Positions 52,694-60,570 of a stretch of DNA of 64,000 nt are shown here, piece by piece. The stretch's first letter is position 1; each line of letters opens with the position of its first letter. Below the pieces are notes generated by a model. That model was not told the origin of the DNA. It did not search any database and was given only the letters and a program-made list of their open reading frames with translations. The stretch comes from CALECP01 sp964389925 (GTDB taxonomy: Bacteria; Chloroflexota; Anaerolineae; Promineifilales; Promineifilaceae), in contig CAYMGE010000012.1 of the NCBI GenBank assembly GCA_964389925.1, positions 29,534 through 93,533 on the forward strand, given 5' to 3'. Position numbers and translations under genes: made by a program.

Positions 52694-55006
52694 TCATGAC
52701 TCGATTTGAATGCGTTTATGCTCAAGCAGACGCGCCACCCCAACAAAATCACCGTCAGCATCGGGCGTAATGTCAAGCCAGAAACGCGCTTGAGATGAGG
52801 TGATGCTCAGTTGTTGGAGCGCATCATGTCGCTGAGTTGCGCGGAGGAATCGGCCGATAATCTCCAATCGCTCCTCATCCTGCCAATAGTGCTGAAAGTA
52901 GCGTTCGAGACCCAGCCAGTTGGCGTGTCGAATGATAATTTGACAATCACGCGCCGCGACCGCCCCCTGTTTGCGCCAAATGCCAATATCTCGACTGAGC
53001 GCATGTTTCAACTTGTCGAGCAGGCTTAAAGTCGCGTGCAGATGTGCCTCGTCGATAAATTGTGATGTCGTCTCTTCGCGCAATGAATAGAGGTGTAGCT
53101 GCTCCTGAGTGCGCGTCATGGCGACGTAAAAGAGTCGTCGCTCCTCCTCCAGATGCGCCTGATAGTTGAGTTGGGCAGCAAACTGCTCTGTAAATGGCAC
53201 AATTCCCTGATTGCAATTCGGCACAATCACAATCGGCCACTCCAGCCCTTTAGCGCGGTGAATGGTTGAGAGCGTGACGACAGGCTGATTGGGGAGTTTC
53301 CGGCCGATTTTCTCCAACTGCAACTGCTTGATGTGTTGCATAAACGTCAGCAGTGACCCTTTGCCCTTTGCGTATTCGATAAAGGCCAGCACGCTAATGG
53401 CACGATTTTCGCCCATCTGTCTCGAACTTGTCGACTCGCGCAAATGGGTCGTGTAGCCGAGATCGCTGTTGAGCAGCTTGAGCGTTCTGTGGGCGGGTAG
53501 ATCCATCTGCTCAGAAAGCCATTCGATAGTGTCGGCAAACAACTCTAGCTTGTCAGCCAGATATTGTTTATCACAGCTTTCTGCCATCGTGAACAGCACG
53601 TCAGAGAGTGGCTGATTGTGTGTCAGAACGGCCGTCAAGATCGATTGGCGTAGTGAGCGGCTGATGTAGCGTTTCGGCCGATTATGTACTAGCGACCATG
53701 CCTCCTCCCAAACTGCTTTTAGTCTCGGCGACAACGGTTTCCCACTTTTTAACCGTGCTTCCAGCCATCCCAATCGCGCATACGCCACCAAAACACGAAT
53801 CTCAGTCCGCTCATAAAATGGTTTGTTGACCGAGTATGGAATTTTTGCCGCGATCAGCTTTTGCTCAATTGGTGGGGTTTGTGCATTCAAGCGCACTAAC
53901 ACAACGATGTCATCCAAGGAGCGTCCCTGTGCGTGTAACTCCTGTATGCGCGTGACAATATGACACGCCATCTCATCGGCAGTTTGATTGATGTGTAGCA
54001 CTGTTTTCCCATCAAACCCTTTGGTTAAGTTAAGCTGTTTGCGCTGTCGTTGCTTGTTGCGTGCGATCACGCGATTGGCAACGACGAGCGGGGTGGCGGG
54101 ACAGCGAAAATTGTCGCTGATAATGTAGCTGCGGGCATTGTAGCGTTGCGGAAAATCGAGAATATAACGTGGATTTGCGCCACGCCATTCGTAAATTGTC
54201 TGATCGTCATCCCCGATTGCCATGTAGTTACGATGTTCAACGGTCAGCAGATCGAGGATTTCGCTCTGCACAAGGTTGATGTCTTGAAATTCATCAACCA
54301 GCACACAATCAAATTTGTTTTGAAAAAGCGTCCGTAATGCTGCGTCCCGATGCAGCAACTCCCAACCGACCATCAGCATATCATCAAACGTGATCCAGCC
54401 ATTTTTTGTGCGAATCGTTTCGTAGATTTCGTAGAGGTCGAGATACCAGCTAAGTGTTGGGCTAGGAGGGACGGCCTGCGTTGCGAGTTGATGTGCGCTG
54501 GCAGGCAGTGAAACCCGCTCTAACCGTGCATAGGCTAAGTTGCTTTTGCAGTGTCCCACGTAGTCGAGAAAATCTTTGCGGTCAAAGCCGTTGAGTTCGT
54601 GCTTAAAGGAAAGGTTGCGATTACGGACTTCAGCAACGGCAATAGTCAAGATATAGTAGTCAAGGCGATTCGCGTCCGCCTCACGTCTCGGCCGCTGCAG
54701 CAACCCAGTTGACTGCGCTGTTCGAACGATGTCGTTTGCCAATGCGTGCAGCGTTGAGACATTGACCTCCGAACAGTGAGGGTAGGCGGACAAGGCACGG
54801 CGTAAGTCACGTTCATTCGATTTGCCAAAAGAGGTTGCTAGGATGGTCTCGGCCGAAAATACACCCTCGCGCACTAGCCGCTCAATACGGTGCACCATCG
54901 CGGTCGTCTTGCCCGCCCCTGCGACAGCAAACACTAAGGCTGCCCCATTATCATGGTTGACAACTCTCTGCTGCTGGTCGGTCAATGTTATCTTCGGAAT
55001 CTGCAT
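52694..55006 (-). CDS. UvrD/Rep-family ATP-dependent DNA helicase
   Basis: The 770-residue protein carries the SF1 helicase motifs in order: AVAGAGKTTAMVHRIERLV (motif I), VLVDEFQDINLVQ (II), AIGDDDQTIYEWRGA (III), TLSTIHRAKGLEWPIVIVP (V) and FYVAMTRTQEQLHLYS (VI). It is shorter than UvrD or PcrA in the C-terminal part and ends without a Tudor-like tail. The role is repair or replication restart, not further defined. It is convergent with the lipoate-type gene, with a gap of only 34 bp. Confidence 0.9.
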   Translation of the reverse strand: MQIPKITLTDQQQRVVNHDNGAALVFAVAGAGKTTAMVHRIERLVREGVFSAETILATSFGKSNERDLRRALSAYPHCSEVNVSTLHALANDIVRTAQSTGLLQRPRREADANRLDYYILTIAVAEVRNRNLSFKHELNGFDRKDFLDYVGHCKSNLAYARLERVSLPASAHQLATQAVPPSPTLSWYLDLYEIYETIRTKNGWITFDDMLMVGWELLHRDAALRTLFQNKFDCVLVDEFQDINLVQSEILDLLTVEHRNYMAIGDDDQTIYEWRGANPRYILDFPQRYNARSYIISDNFRCPATPLVVANRVIARNKQRQRKQLNLTKGFDGKTVLHINQTADEMACHIVTRIQELHAQGRSLDDIVVLVRLNAQTPPIEQKLIAAKIPYSVNKPFYERTEIRVLVAYARLGWLEARLKSGKPLSPRLKAVWEEAWSLVHNRPKRYISRSLRQSILTAVLTHNQPLSDVLFTMAESCDKQYLADKLELFADTIEWLSEQMDLPAHRTLKLLNSDLGYTTHLRESTSSRQMGENRAISVLAFIEYAKGKGSLLTFMQHIKQLQLEKIGRKLPNQPVVTLSTIHRAKGLEWPIVIVPNCNQGIVPFTEQFAAQLNYQAHLEEERRLFYVAMTRTQEQLHLYSLREETTSQFIDEAHLHATLSLLDKLKHALSRDIGIWRKQGAVAARDCQIIIRHANWLGLERYFQHYWQDEERLEIIGRFLRATQRHDALQQLSITSSQARFWLDITPDADGDFVGVARLLEHKRIQIES

Positions 55007-55120
55007 AGTCGCTTGTCTGCCTAATTAGTTGAACGTGTGTGCTAATGATACCAAAGTATGTGCGACTTATGCGAAAAACACACCTTTTTAGGCGAACAAA
55101 TGAGCAGGATGATTAGATAT

Positions 55121-55232
55121 AGGCGTTACGCAGTTGTGAAGCGGTGAGGTAGCGAAGTGGAAAAACGCAGCCAATCTCGCATGCTTCTTACGCCGCGACT
55201 TCGCCGCCCAGTCAATGCTCTGCGTAACGCCT
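55121..55232. mobile_element. Small MITE-like element, 112 bp
   Basis: Perfect 13 bp inverted ends AGGCGTTACGCAG (55121-55133) and CTGCGTAACGCCT (55220-55232) bracket a segment whose inner parts GGTAGCGAAGTGG and CGACTTCGCCGCC also pair partly. No coding capacity. It sits in the 402 bp gap between the helicase and esterase genes. The rest of the gap is AT-rich promoter-like DNA with one TCGGCCGA near 55354 and no gene. Confidence 0.6.
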
Positions 55233-55408
55233 GAGATGAATAAACAAAAAAGTTGCTGTTATAATTGTTTTCAAAGCCACACTTAATGGCTACCTTAACG
55301 GAATCTGTTGGAAAATTATGGTATCCCGTAGCAATTAAAGCGGCGTGATGAAATCGGCCGAGTGGGCATTGAGCAACTTGCTGCCCATCGGTGAGGAGAA
55401 TAAATCGT

Positions 55409-56374
55409 ATGCGTGCATCATTTGACTGGCCGTTAGAGACATTAAAAACATATCGCGGCACAAATCCAAGACCAACTGATTTTGATGAGTATTGGACAAA
55501 TGCACTGGCAGAAATGCACGGGCTGGATGGGTATGTGGTGATTGAGGCGGCCGATTTTCAAACACCAATTGCCAGATGTGAGCATCTCTGGTTTACAGGC
55601 GTTGGCGGCGCACGCATCCACGCCAAGCTGCTGCGCCCCAGACAGCAGACTACACCCGGCCCCGCCGTTCTGCTCTTTCACGGCTATACGATGGACAGCG
55701 GAAACTGGTTTGAAAAGCTAGGCTGGGTCGCAGCCGGTTTCACCGTTGCCGCGCTTGACTGTCGCGGACAAGCGGGGCTGTCAGAGGACAATGGGCAGGT
55801 GCGTGGTTGGACGCACAATGGGCAGATCGTGCGCGGGATGGAGAATGATGATCCTCACAAGCTGTACTATCGTGCCGTCTATCTCGACACCGCGCAACTC
55901 GCTGCCATCATTGCTAACTTGCCAGAGGTGGATGAGACGCGGATGGGCGCGATGGGATACAGTCAGGGAGGCGGCTTGACACTGGCCTGTGCCGCGCTGG
56001 AGTCGCGTCTCTCGCGTATTGTGCCGGTCTATCCATTTCTGACTGATTATCAACGCGCCTACGAGGTTGACGCAGAACCGAGTGCTTATGAAGAGATCAC
56101 ACAGTGGTTTAAGCGACGCGATCCGTTACACAAACGCGAGGCAGCCATTTTTGAGCGGTTAGGGTATATCGACGTACAGCACTTTGCGGAGCGGATTTCG
56201 GCCGAGACCCACCTCATTCTCGGTTTGCAAGACACTTATTGCCCCCCTTCCACCCAATTTGCCGCCTATAACAAGATTGCCGCGCCAAAACAGATGACCA
56301 TCTATCCAGATTTTGGGCATGACAAACTGCCACGCGCAAACGACATTGCCTTCCAATTTTTGAGTCAGCTTTGA
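55409..56374 (+). CDS. Acetyl-xylan esterase/cephalosporin-C deacetylase-like hydrolase
   Basis: The 321-residue alpha/beta hydrolase shows the nucleophile elbow GYSQGGG (Ser about 185), a catalytic Asp in LGLQDTYCPP and His in DFGHDKLPRA. The sequence RPTDFDEYWTNAL with VLLFHGYTMDSGNW fits the AXE1/cephalosporin-C deacetylase family, which removes acetyl groups from xylo-oligosaccharides. Start at 55409 behind GAGGAG, nine bases upstream. It is not exported. It stands alone between two opposite-strand blocks. Confidence 0.87.
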   Translation: MRASFDWPLETLKTYRGTNPRPTDFDEYWTNALAEMHGLDGYVVIEAADFQTPIARCEHLWFTGVGGARIHAKLLRPRQQTTPGPAVLLFHGYTMDSGNWFEKLGWVAAGFTVAALDCRGQAGLSEDNGQVRGWTHNGQIVRGMENDDPHKLYYRAVYLDTAQLAAIIANLPEVDETRMGAMGYSQGGGLTLACAALESRLSRIVPVYPFLTDYQRAYEVDAEPSAYEEITQWFKRRDPLHKREAAIFERLGYIDVQHFAERISAETHLILGLQDTYCPPSTQFAAYNKIAAPKQMTIYPDFGHDKLPRANDIAFQFLSQL

Positions 56375-56406
56375 TCGACACGCTAGGCACAGATTGCTTT
56401 GTGAAA

Positions 56407-56919
56407 TCAGAGACGCAACCACATCAGTTGCTCATCCCAATAAGTGTCGGCCGTTTTGAGGGCGTTGATCTGCGTCCCATATATTTCAAAGCCACGTGAG
56501 AGATAGAGTTGTATCGCGGCCTCGTTGGTCGTGACAACACCAAGCCGCAACTGCTCTACGCCTTGCATTGTGCGTGCATAGGCAATTACAGCGTCGAGCA
56601 ATCGGCCGCCAATTTTCTGCCCCCGATATTCCGGAGCCACAAAAACAGCGATGACCCCCGCGATATGGTCTATCTTCTCACGTCCTGCGCGGATGACACC
56701 CATCATGCCAACCGGTTCATCGCCATCAAACGCGCCTAACATACACTGGTTGGGGGAGTCATAGTTGCGCTGAAGGCGGGCGATGCGCTCTGATTTCGGC
56801 CGAGCCAAAAACCCCTTCACTGTTGTCAAAAACGCCTCTGGATTCTCCCTCAAAGCGTACAACCGAATTTTGTCATACGCTTCGATCTCTGTTGGCAAGA
56901 ATTCTCGAATCTCGATCAC
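56407..56919 (-). CDS. GNAT-family N-acetyltransferase
   Basis: The 170-residue protein has the GNAT acetyl-CoA motif VFVAPEYRGQKIGGRLLDAV at about 92-111 and ends with a typical LGVVTTNEAAIQLYLSRGFE strand-helix pair. The acceptor is unknown. I start at a GTG at 56919 that overlaps the hisI stop (GTGA) and has GGAGG seven bases upstream; the longer frame to 57021 lies antisense-free inside hisI and is not credible. It is translated with hisI. Confidence 0.85.
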   Translation of the reverse strand: MIEIREFLPTEIEAYDKIRLYALRENPEAFLTTVKGFLARPKSERIARLQRNYDSPNQCMLGAFDGDEPVGMMGVIRAGREKIDHIAGVIAVFVAPEYRGQKIGGRLLDAVIAYARTMQGVEQLRLGVVTTNEAAIQLYLSRGFEIYGTQINALKTADTYWDEQLMWLRL

Positions 56920-57236
56920 TCGTGAGCCTCCTCGAATACCCGAAAGAAACAGCTCATTCGACCCGTATGACAAGCCGCTCCCGCCGGCTCCACCAAAATC
57001 AACAGCGTGTCCGCATCGCAATCGTAGCGAATCTCACGCACGCGCTGCACATTTCCCGATGTCGCACCCTTGTGCCAAATCTCTTGCCGACTGCGCGACC
57101 AAAAAACGGCTTCCCGTCGTTCCCGTGTCAGTCGTAAAGATTCTGCGTTCATCCAAGCCATCATCAAGACATCTTTTGTCGTGACATCCTGAACAATCGC
57201 TGGAATCAATCCTTTCTCGTTAAATTGTAGATTCAT
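56916..57236 (-). CDS. hisI: Phosphoribosyl-AMP cyclohydrolase
   Basis: The 106-residue enzyme has the HisI motifs DVLMMAWMNAESL, AVFWSRSRQEIWHKGATSGN and DCDADTLLILVEPAGAACHTGR, with the zinc-binding cysteines present. It opens the ring of phosphoribosyl-AMP in histidine synthesis. There is no fused HisE part, so the pyrophosphohydrolase must be elsewhere. hisF lies 600 bp away on the same strand, interrupted by an opposite-strand gene. Confidence 0.93.
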   Translation of the reverse strand: MNLQFNEKGLIPAIVQDVTTKDVLMMAWMNAESLRLTRERREAVFWSRSRQEIWHKGATSGNVQRVREIRYDCDADTLLILVEPAGAACHTGRMSCFFRVFEEAHE

Positions 57237-57308
57237 ATATTTGGATTATATGCAACTCAGTCTATCAAACCAGCGTATTGTGTGTAACGTTATACTGGAG
57301 AATAAACG

Positions 57309-57833
57309 ATGCAAAAAAAATTCAGCAAACTACTCTATGAACCGCTCGTCTGGAAGGGTGATGGCCTCTTCAAGTCATCTTATACGCTTTATCACGAGGA
57401 GCAGCCAATCGCCCATTTTCGTCAGGAATCTGGGCTACTAAAGTCAGACGCATCGATTTATTTGGCGGGCGAGGAGGCACCATTATTTATCTTTCGGCCG
57501 AAAGGCACCTTCAAACAAACGTTTGAGGTCGAGTGTGAGGACATCGACTTTGTTCCTGCTAAGTTCAAGCTGTTATCTTGGAACAAAGGGATCGAAGTCA
57601 ACTTTGTGAATGGGAATCGGTATGTTTGGAAGTCGGTTGACACTTGGGGTCACAAATGGATGTTGACATCGGCCGATGGTCAAAAAATCGCCAAGCTACA
57701 GTTGAGCAAGTGGGCATCAACTGGCACGATTACTGTCGTGTCTGATCAGCCGGCACCGGCCGAACTCAATCTCTTGATTTTTGTCGGCTGGACACAATAC
57801 CTCTTATTATTACAAGCGGCAGGCGCGGCCTAA
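57309..57833 (+). CDS. Uncharacterised 174-residue protein
   Basis: I do not recognise it. The sequence is beta-rich with repeated aromatic strands (FRPKGTFKQTFEVE, NGNRYVWKSVDTWGHKWMLT) and resembles small LURP-one/tubby-like barrels in layout; a hydrophobic C-terminal stretch (LLIFVGWTQYLLLL) may reach the membrane. GGAG lies ten bases before the ATG. It is convergent with hisF with three bases between the stops and splits the two his genes. Confidence 0.55.
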   Translation: MQKKFSKLLYEPLVWKGDGLFKSSYTLYHEEQPIAHFRQESGLLKSDASIYLAGEEAPLFIFRPKGTFKQTFEVECEDIDFVPAKFKLLSWNKGIEVNFVNGNRYVWKSVDTWGHKWMLTSADGQKIAKLQLSKWASTGTITVVSDQPAPAELNLLIFVGWTQYLLLLQAAGAA

Positions 57834-57836
57834 ATT

Positions 57837-58688
57837 TTAGACACGCACCGCAACGTTCTGCGCCACCAAATGACGCTTGACATCCATAATTGTCAGCTCA
57901 CGAAAGTGAAATAGTGAGGCTGCCAATGCGGCATCTGCCTGCCCGTCTATCAGCGCGTCAGCAAAATGTTGCGGTGTCCCCGCCCCACCTGATGCGATCA
58001 CTGGAATTGAGACGCTATCGGCGACGGTGCGCGTCAGCTCAACGTCGTATCCAGCCTTTGTGCCATCTCCATCCATGCTCGTCAGCAGAATCTCGCCTGC
58101 GCCGCGTCGTTCGACCTCCTGCGCCCACGCCACCGCATCGATCCCCGTCGGTACACGCCCCCCACGCACATAGACTTCCCAGCGGGTCTCGGCCGACACC
58201 CGCAAATCATCGCGCTCTGCCAACCATTCGGGCGATTGCGCCGCCATGAACGTAGAGTCGTCGCTGCTTACCGCATATTGATCAATCCGTCTCCGCGCAT
58301 CAATTGCCACAACAATCGCCTGTGAGCCAAACTCCCATGCGCCATCTGTGACGAGTTGTGGGGTGCGGACGGCGGCCGAATTGATTGAAACTTTATCCGC
58401 GCCAGAACGCAACATCGCGCGTATATCCTCAACAGAGCGAATGCCACCCCCGACGGTAAACGGGATGAAAACCTGATCGGCAACCGCCCGCGCGACTTTG
58501 TGCATCGTCTCGCGCCCCTCATGGGTTGCGGAAATGTCGAGAAAAACGAGTTCGTCTGCCCCTTCTCGGTCATACACTTTGGCTTGCTCGACAGGGTCTC
58601 CCGCATCGCGCAGATTGAGGAAGTTCACGCCTTTCACGACGCGCCCCTCATGAACATCTAGGCAAGAAATAATGCGTTTGGCTAACAT
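57837..58688 (-). CDS. hisF: Imidazole glycerol phosphate synthase cyclase subunit, with insertion
   Basis: The 283-residue TIM-barrel enzyme has AKRIISCLDVHEGRVVKG with the catalytic Asp at the start, FTVGGGIRSVEDIR in the middle and GAGEILLTSMDGDGTKAGYD with the second catalytic Asp. It makes the imidazole ring of histidine from PRFAR. Usual length is about 253; here about 30 residues (QYAVSSDDST to LRVSAET) are inserted after VVAIDARR, before the WEVYVRGGR strand. The insertion ends in a TCGGCCGA-coded SAE. Start at the ATG 58688; the TTG at 58700 lies in the upstream gene. Confidence 0.92.
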   Translation of the reverse strand: MLAKRIISCLDVHEGRVVKGVNFLNLRDAGDPVEQAKVYDREGADELVFLDISATHEGRETMHKVARAVADQVFIPFTVGGGIRSVEDIRAMLRSGADKVSINSAAVRTPQLVTDGAWEFGSQAIVVAIDARRRIDQYAVSSDDSTFMAAQSPEWLAERDDLRVSAETRWEVYVRGGRVPTGIDAVAWAQEVERRGAGEILLTSMDGDGTKAGYDVELTRTVADSVSIPVIASGGAGTPQHFADALIDGQADAALAASLFHFRELTIMDVKRHLVAQNVAVRV

Positions 58689-58696
58689 AGTTATTT

Positions 58697-59038
58697 TCAA
58701 TCGTCGCTATCTTTATCGTCATCGTCATCAGACTTGGAGAACTTGAAAAATTCTTCTGCTAAATTAGGCGGCGTTGGCACACGAATCTCACCATATTGAC
58801 GCTCGTAATTACCGACATTTTGCGCCAGTGCGTTGAGCAAGAGTTTTGCGTGCATTGGGGAGAGAATCACCCGTGCTTTGACCTTGCCTTTTGGCATTCG
58901 TGGCAATATCTGAACAAAATCGACGACAATCTCGGCCGGCGTGTTTGAGATCAATGCGGCATTTGCATAAACAGCTTCTAAATCTTTGGATATTTCTAGC
59001 CCGATCCGTCGCTGTGCTGGTTTCTTTTCTGTGGTCAT
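58697..59038 (-). CDS. DUF3467-family protein
   Basis: The 113-residue protein matches the DUF3467 pattern: VYANAALISNTPAEIVVDFVQ, LPRMPKGKVKARVILSP and MHAKLLLNALAQNVGNYE, followed by an acidic Asp tail. Its function is not known. AGGAG lies before the ATG at 59038; the frame to 59068 would overlap a terminator. hisF starts nine bases after its stop, so the two are likely co-transcribed. Confidence 0.85.
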   Translation of the reverse strand: MTTEKKPAQRRIGLEISKDLEAVYANAALISNTPAEIVVDFVQILPRMPKGKVKARVILSPMHAKLLLNALAQNVGNYERQYGEIRVPTPPNLAEEFFKFSKSDDDDDKDSDD

Positions 59039-59059
59039 AATGCTCCTAATAAATAAAAA

Positions 59060-59082
59060 GTGCGCCACAAATTGTAGCGCAC
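59060..59082 (-). terminator. Terminator after the exported-protein operon
   Basis: GTGCGC and GCGCAC pair around an 11-base loop; on the minus strand TTTTT follows. It lies just upstream of the DUF3467 ribosome site and separates the two units. Confidence 0.7.
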
Positions 59083-59107
59083 ATCCTTCAGTTTTCGTCA
59101 GTGGTCA

Positions 59108-59130
59108 TCTAGCGTCTTACACACGCTAGA
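59108..59130 (-). terminator. Stem-loop directly after the 59131 gene
   Basis: TCTAGCGT and ACGCTAGA pair around a seven-base loop directly after the stop codon. There is no T-run, so it may assist the terminator that follows. Confidence 0.45.
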
Positions 59131-60567
59131 TTAATCGTAATTTCCAATCTCAAATCCCTTGTCAAAGATAGAGAAAACGGCACTCGGCTCGTTGATAGGC
59201 TTTTGCACCGTCAAACCAAATTGAAATGTCTCTCCCGGCCCGATGACCCACGGAAACTGTGGATTGGTTGATTGGATGAAAAAGGCGGAACTACCGGCGG
59301 TAAAAGAAACGTCGGTCGCATTGACGGAGACGACCTGTTCGCTACCGTTAAAGAGACTGCCCTGAACGAGTAGGCTCGTCGCATCGGCGACGAGATCGGC
59401 CGAAACATTACTCAAAGAAACAAGCTGTACAGGATCACTTCCCCCTGCCAACACGGGCGCACTTGTGCGAATTTCGACGCTCTCCCGCGTGTCCAGCCGC
59501 GTCACAACCCATCCCAATGACGCTCGATTGACCCCGTTGGGAATTTGATACCCTGCTGTCGCCTGCGCCAGTTGCCCAACGCCCAACGATGGCGCTAGCG
59601 CCGGATAGTTTCCTTGCTGGCTGGCATCCAAGCTCAGAACGGAGATATTCCCAACGCCGTCGACAAGCTGCATTTGCAGTAATGTCGTGTCGAATGGGAT
59701 GGAGCCGTTGTTTTGGATTTGATAATCGACTAGATAGTAAGCAAACCCGCCTGTTGCTTGCGGCCGATCATCAAATGCCGTCACCGCTAGCTGCAAATCG
59801 CCAAGCTGAATCGGTTCACCCAGTCCCGCGACATTGGGTGCCTCAAAATTGCCGGCTGTATCAATGCTTGGTGCAACGAGATCGGGCAGGTAGCTCCCCT
59901 GCACAACGATACGTTCATTGCCTTGGCCAACGAGGACAATTGTGATTGCGGGGATATTTTGTCGGAAGATGTCCGGTTGTGTGATAGGGACTTGTGTGCG
60001 CGTGTTGAAGTCAAAGGTCAGCGTTCGGCCGCTCTCCATGCTCAACGTCAGCGCATCCCCTCGCTCCAGTGACTGCATCAAGGCGCGATTGGCTTCGGTA
60101 TCCATGATCGCCAAAACGTAGTTGATGACCGTTCCATCCAGCCAGACGGCGATTGACTCGGTGGCTACGTCAATGTCCCACTGGTTGTTGGTGGCAGTTC
60201 GGCCGATTTGGATGGCAAAATTCTCGTCACCGGCTTGCAGCAAGGTCGGTGCGTCCAGCGTGAGACTAACCGTATCACTCGCGCCAATCTGCGCGACAAT
60301 GCCTTCGGCGCGTGATGATTGGGAAACGCCTGCGACGGTTGGCACAATCATCGTTGGCATATCTTCTGGGGGGGCGGCCGAGTCGTTATTGCCAATCCCG
60401 ACAAAACTGCCATCCTCACAACTGCCACTTGACTGACAGTACAGCAGATAACCAAACACGCAGATCAGCATCAACCCGCCGATCATGGCGATCAGAAAGA
60501 TAATTAGCGGCGCACGTCCCGCAAATCGGCTCGTCGCTGCCTCATTTGTTATCGTTGGTTCTTCCAT
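59131..60567 (-). CDS. Membrane-anchored protein with a DUF4352-like domain
   Basis: The 478-residue protein has one N-terminal membrane helix (PLIIFLIAMIGGLMLICVFGY) and a long exported part. The middle (about 250-360: LGEPIQLGDLQLAVTAFD, AYYLVDYQIQNNGSIPF, LQLVDGVGNISVLSL) resembles DUF4352 beta-sandwiches; other parts are beta-rich without a known match. No enzyme motif is visible. It follows the 795-residue secreted protein by three bases, so both likely work at the cell surface. Confidence 0.65.
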   Translation of the reverse strand: MEEPTITNEAATSRFAGRAPLIIFLIAMIGGLMLICVFGYLLYCQSSGSCEDGSFVGIGNNDSAAPPEDMPTMIVPTVAGVSQSSRAEGIVAQIGASDTVSLTLDAPTLLQAGDENFAIQIGRTATNNQWDIDVATESIAVWLDGTVINYVLAIMDTEANRALMQSLERGDALTLSMESGRTLTFDFNTRTQVPITQPDIFRQNIPAITIVLVGQGNERIVVQGSYLPDLVAPSIDTAGNFEAPNVAGLGEPIQLGDLQLAVTAFDDRPQATGGFAYYLVDYQIQNNGSIPFDTTLLQMQLVDGVGNISVLSLDASQQGNYPALAPSLGVGQLAQATAGYQIPNGVNRASLGWVVTRLDTRESVEIRTSAPVLAGGSDPVQLVSLSNVSADLVADATSLLVQGSLFNGSEQVVSVNATDVSFTAGSSAFFIQSTNPQFPWVIGPGETFQFGLTVQKPINEPSAVFSIFDKGFEIGNYD

Positions 60568-60570
60568 AAT

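Noticed and set aside
56920..57021. Longer N-terminus of the acetyltransferase inside hisI
   Set aside because: It would overlap hisI by more than 100 bases; the GTG overlapping the hisI stop has a strong ribosome site.
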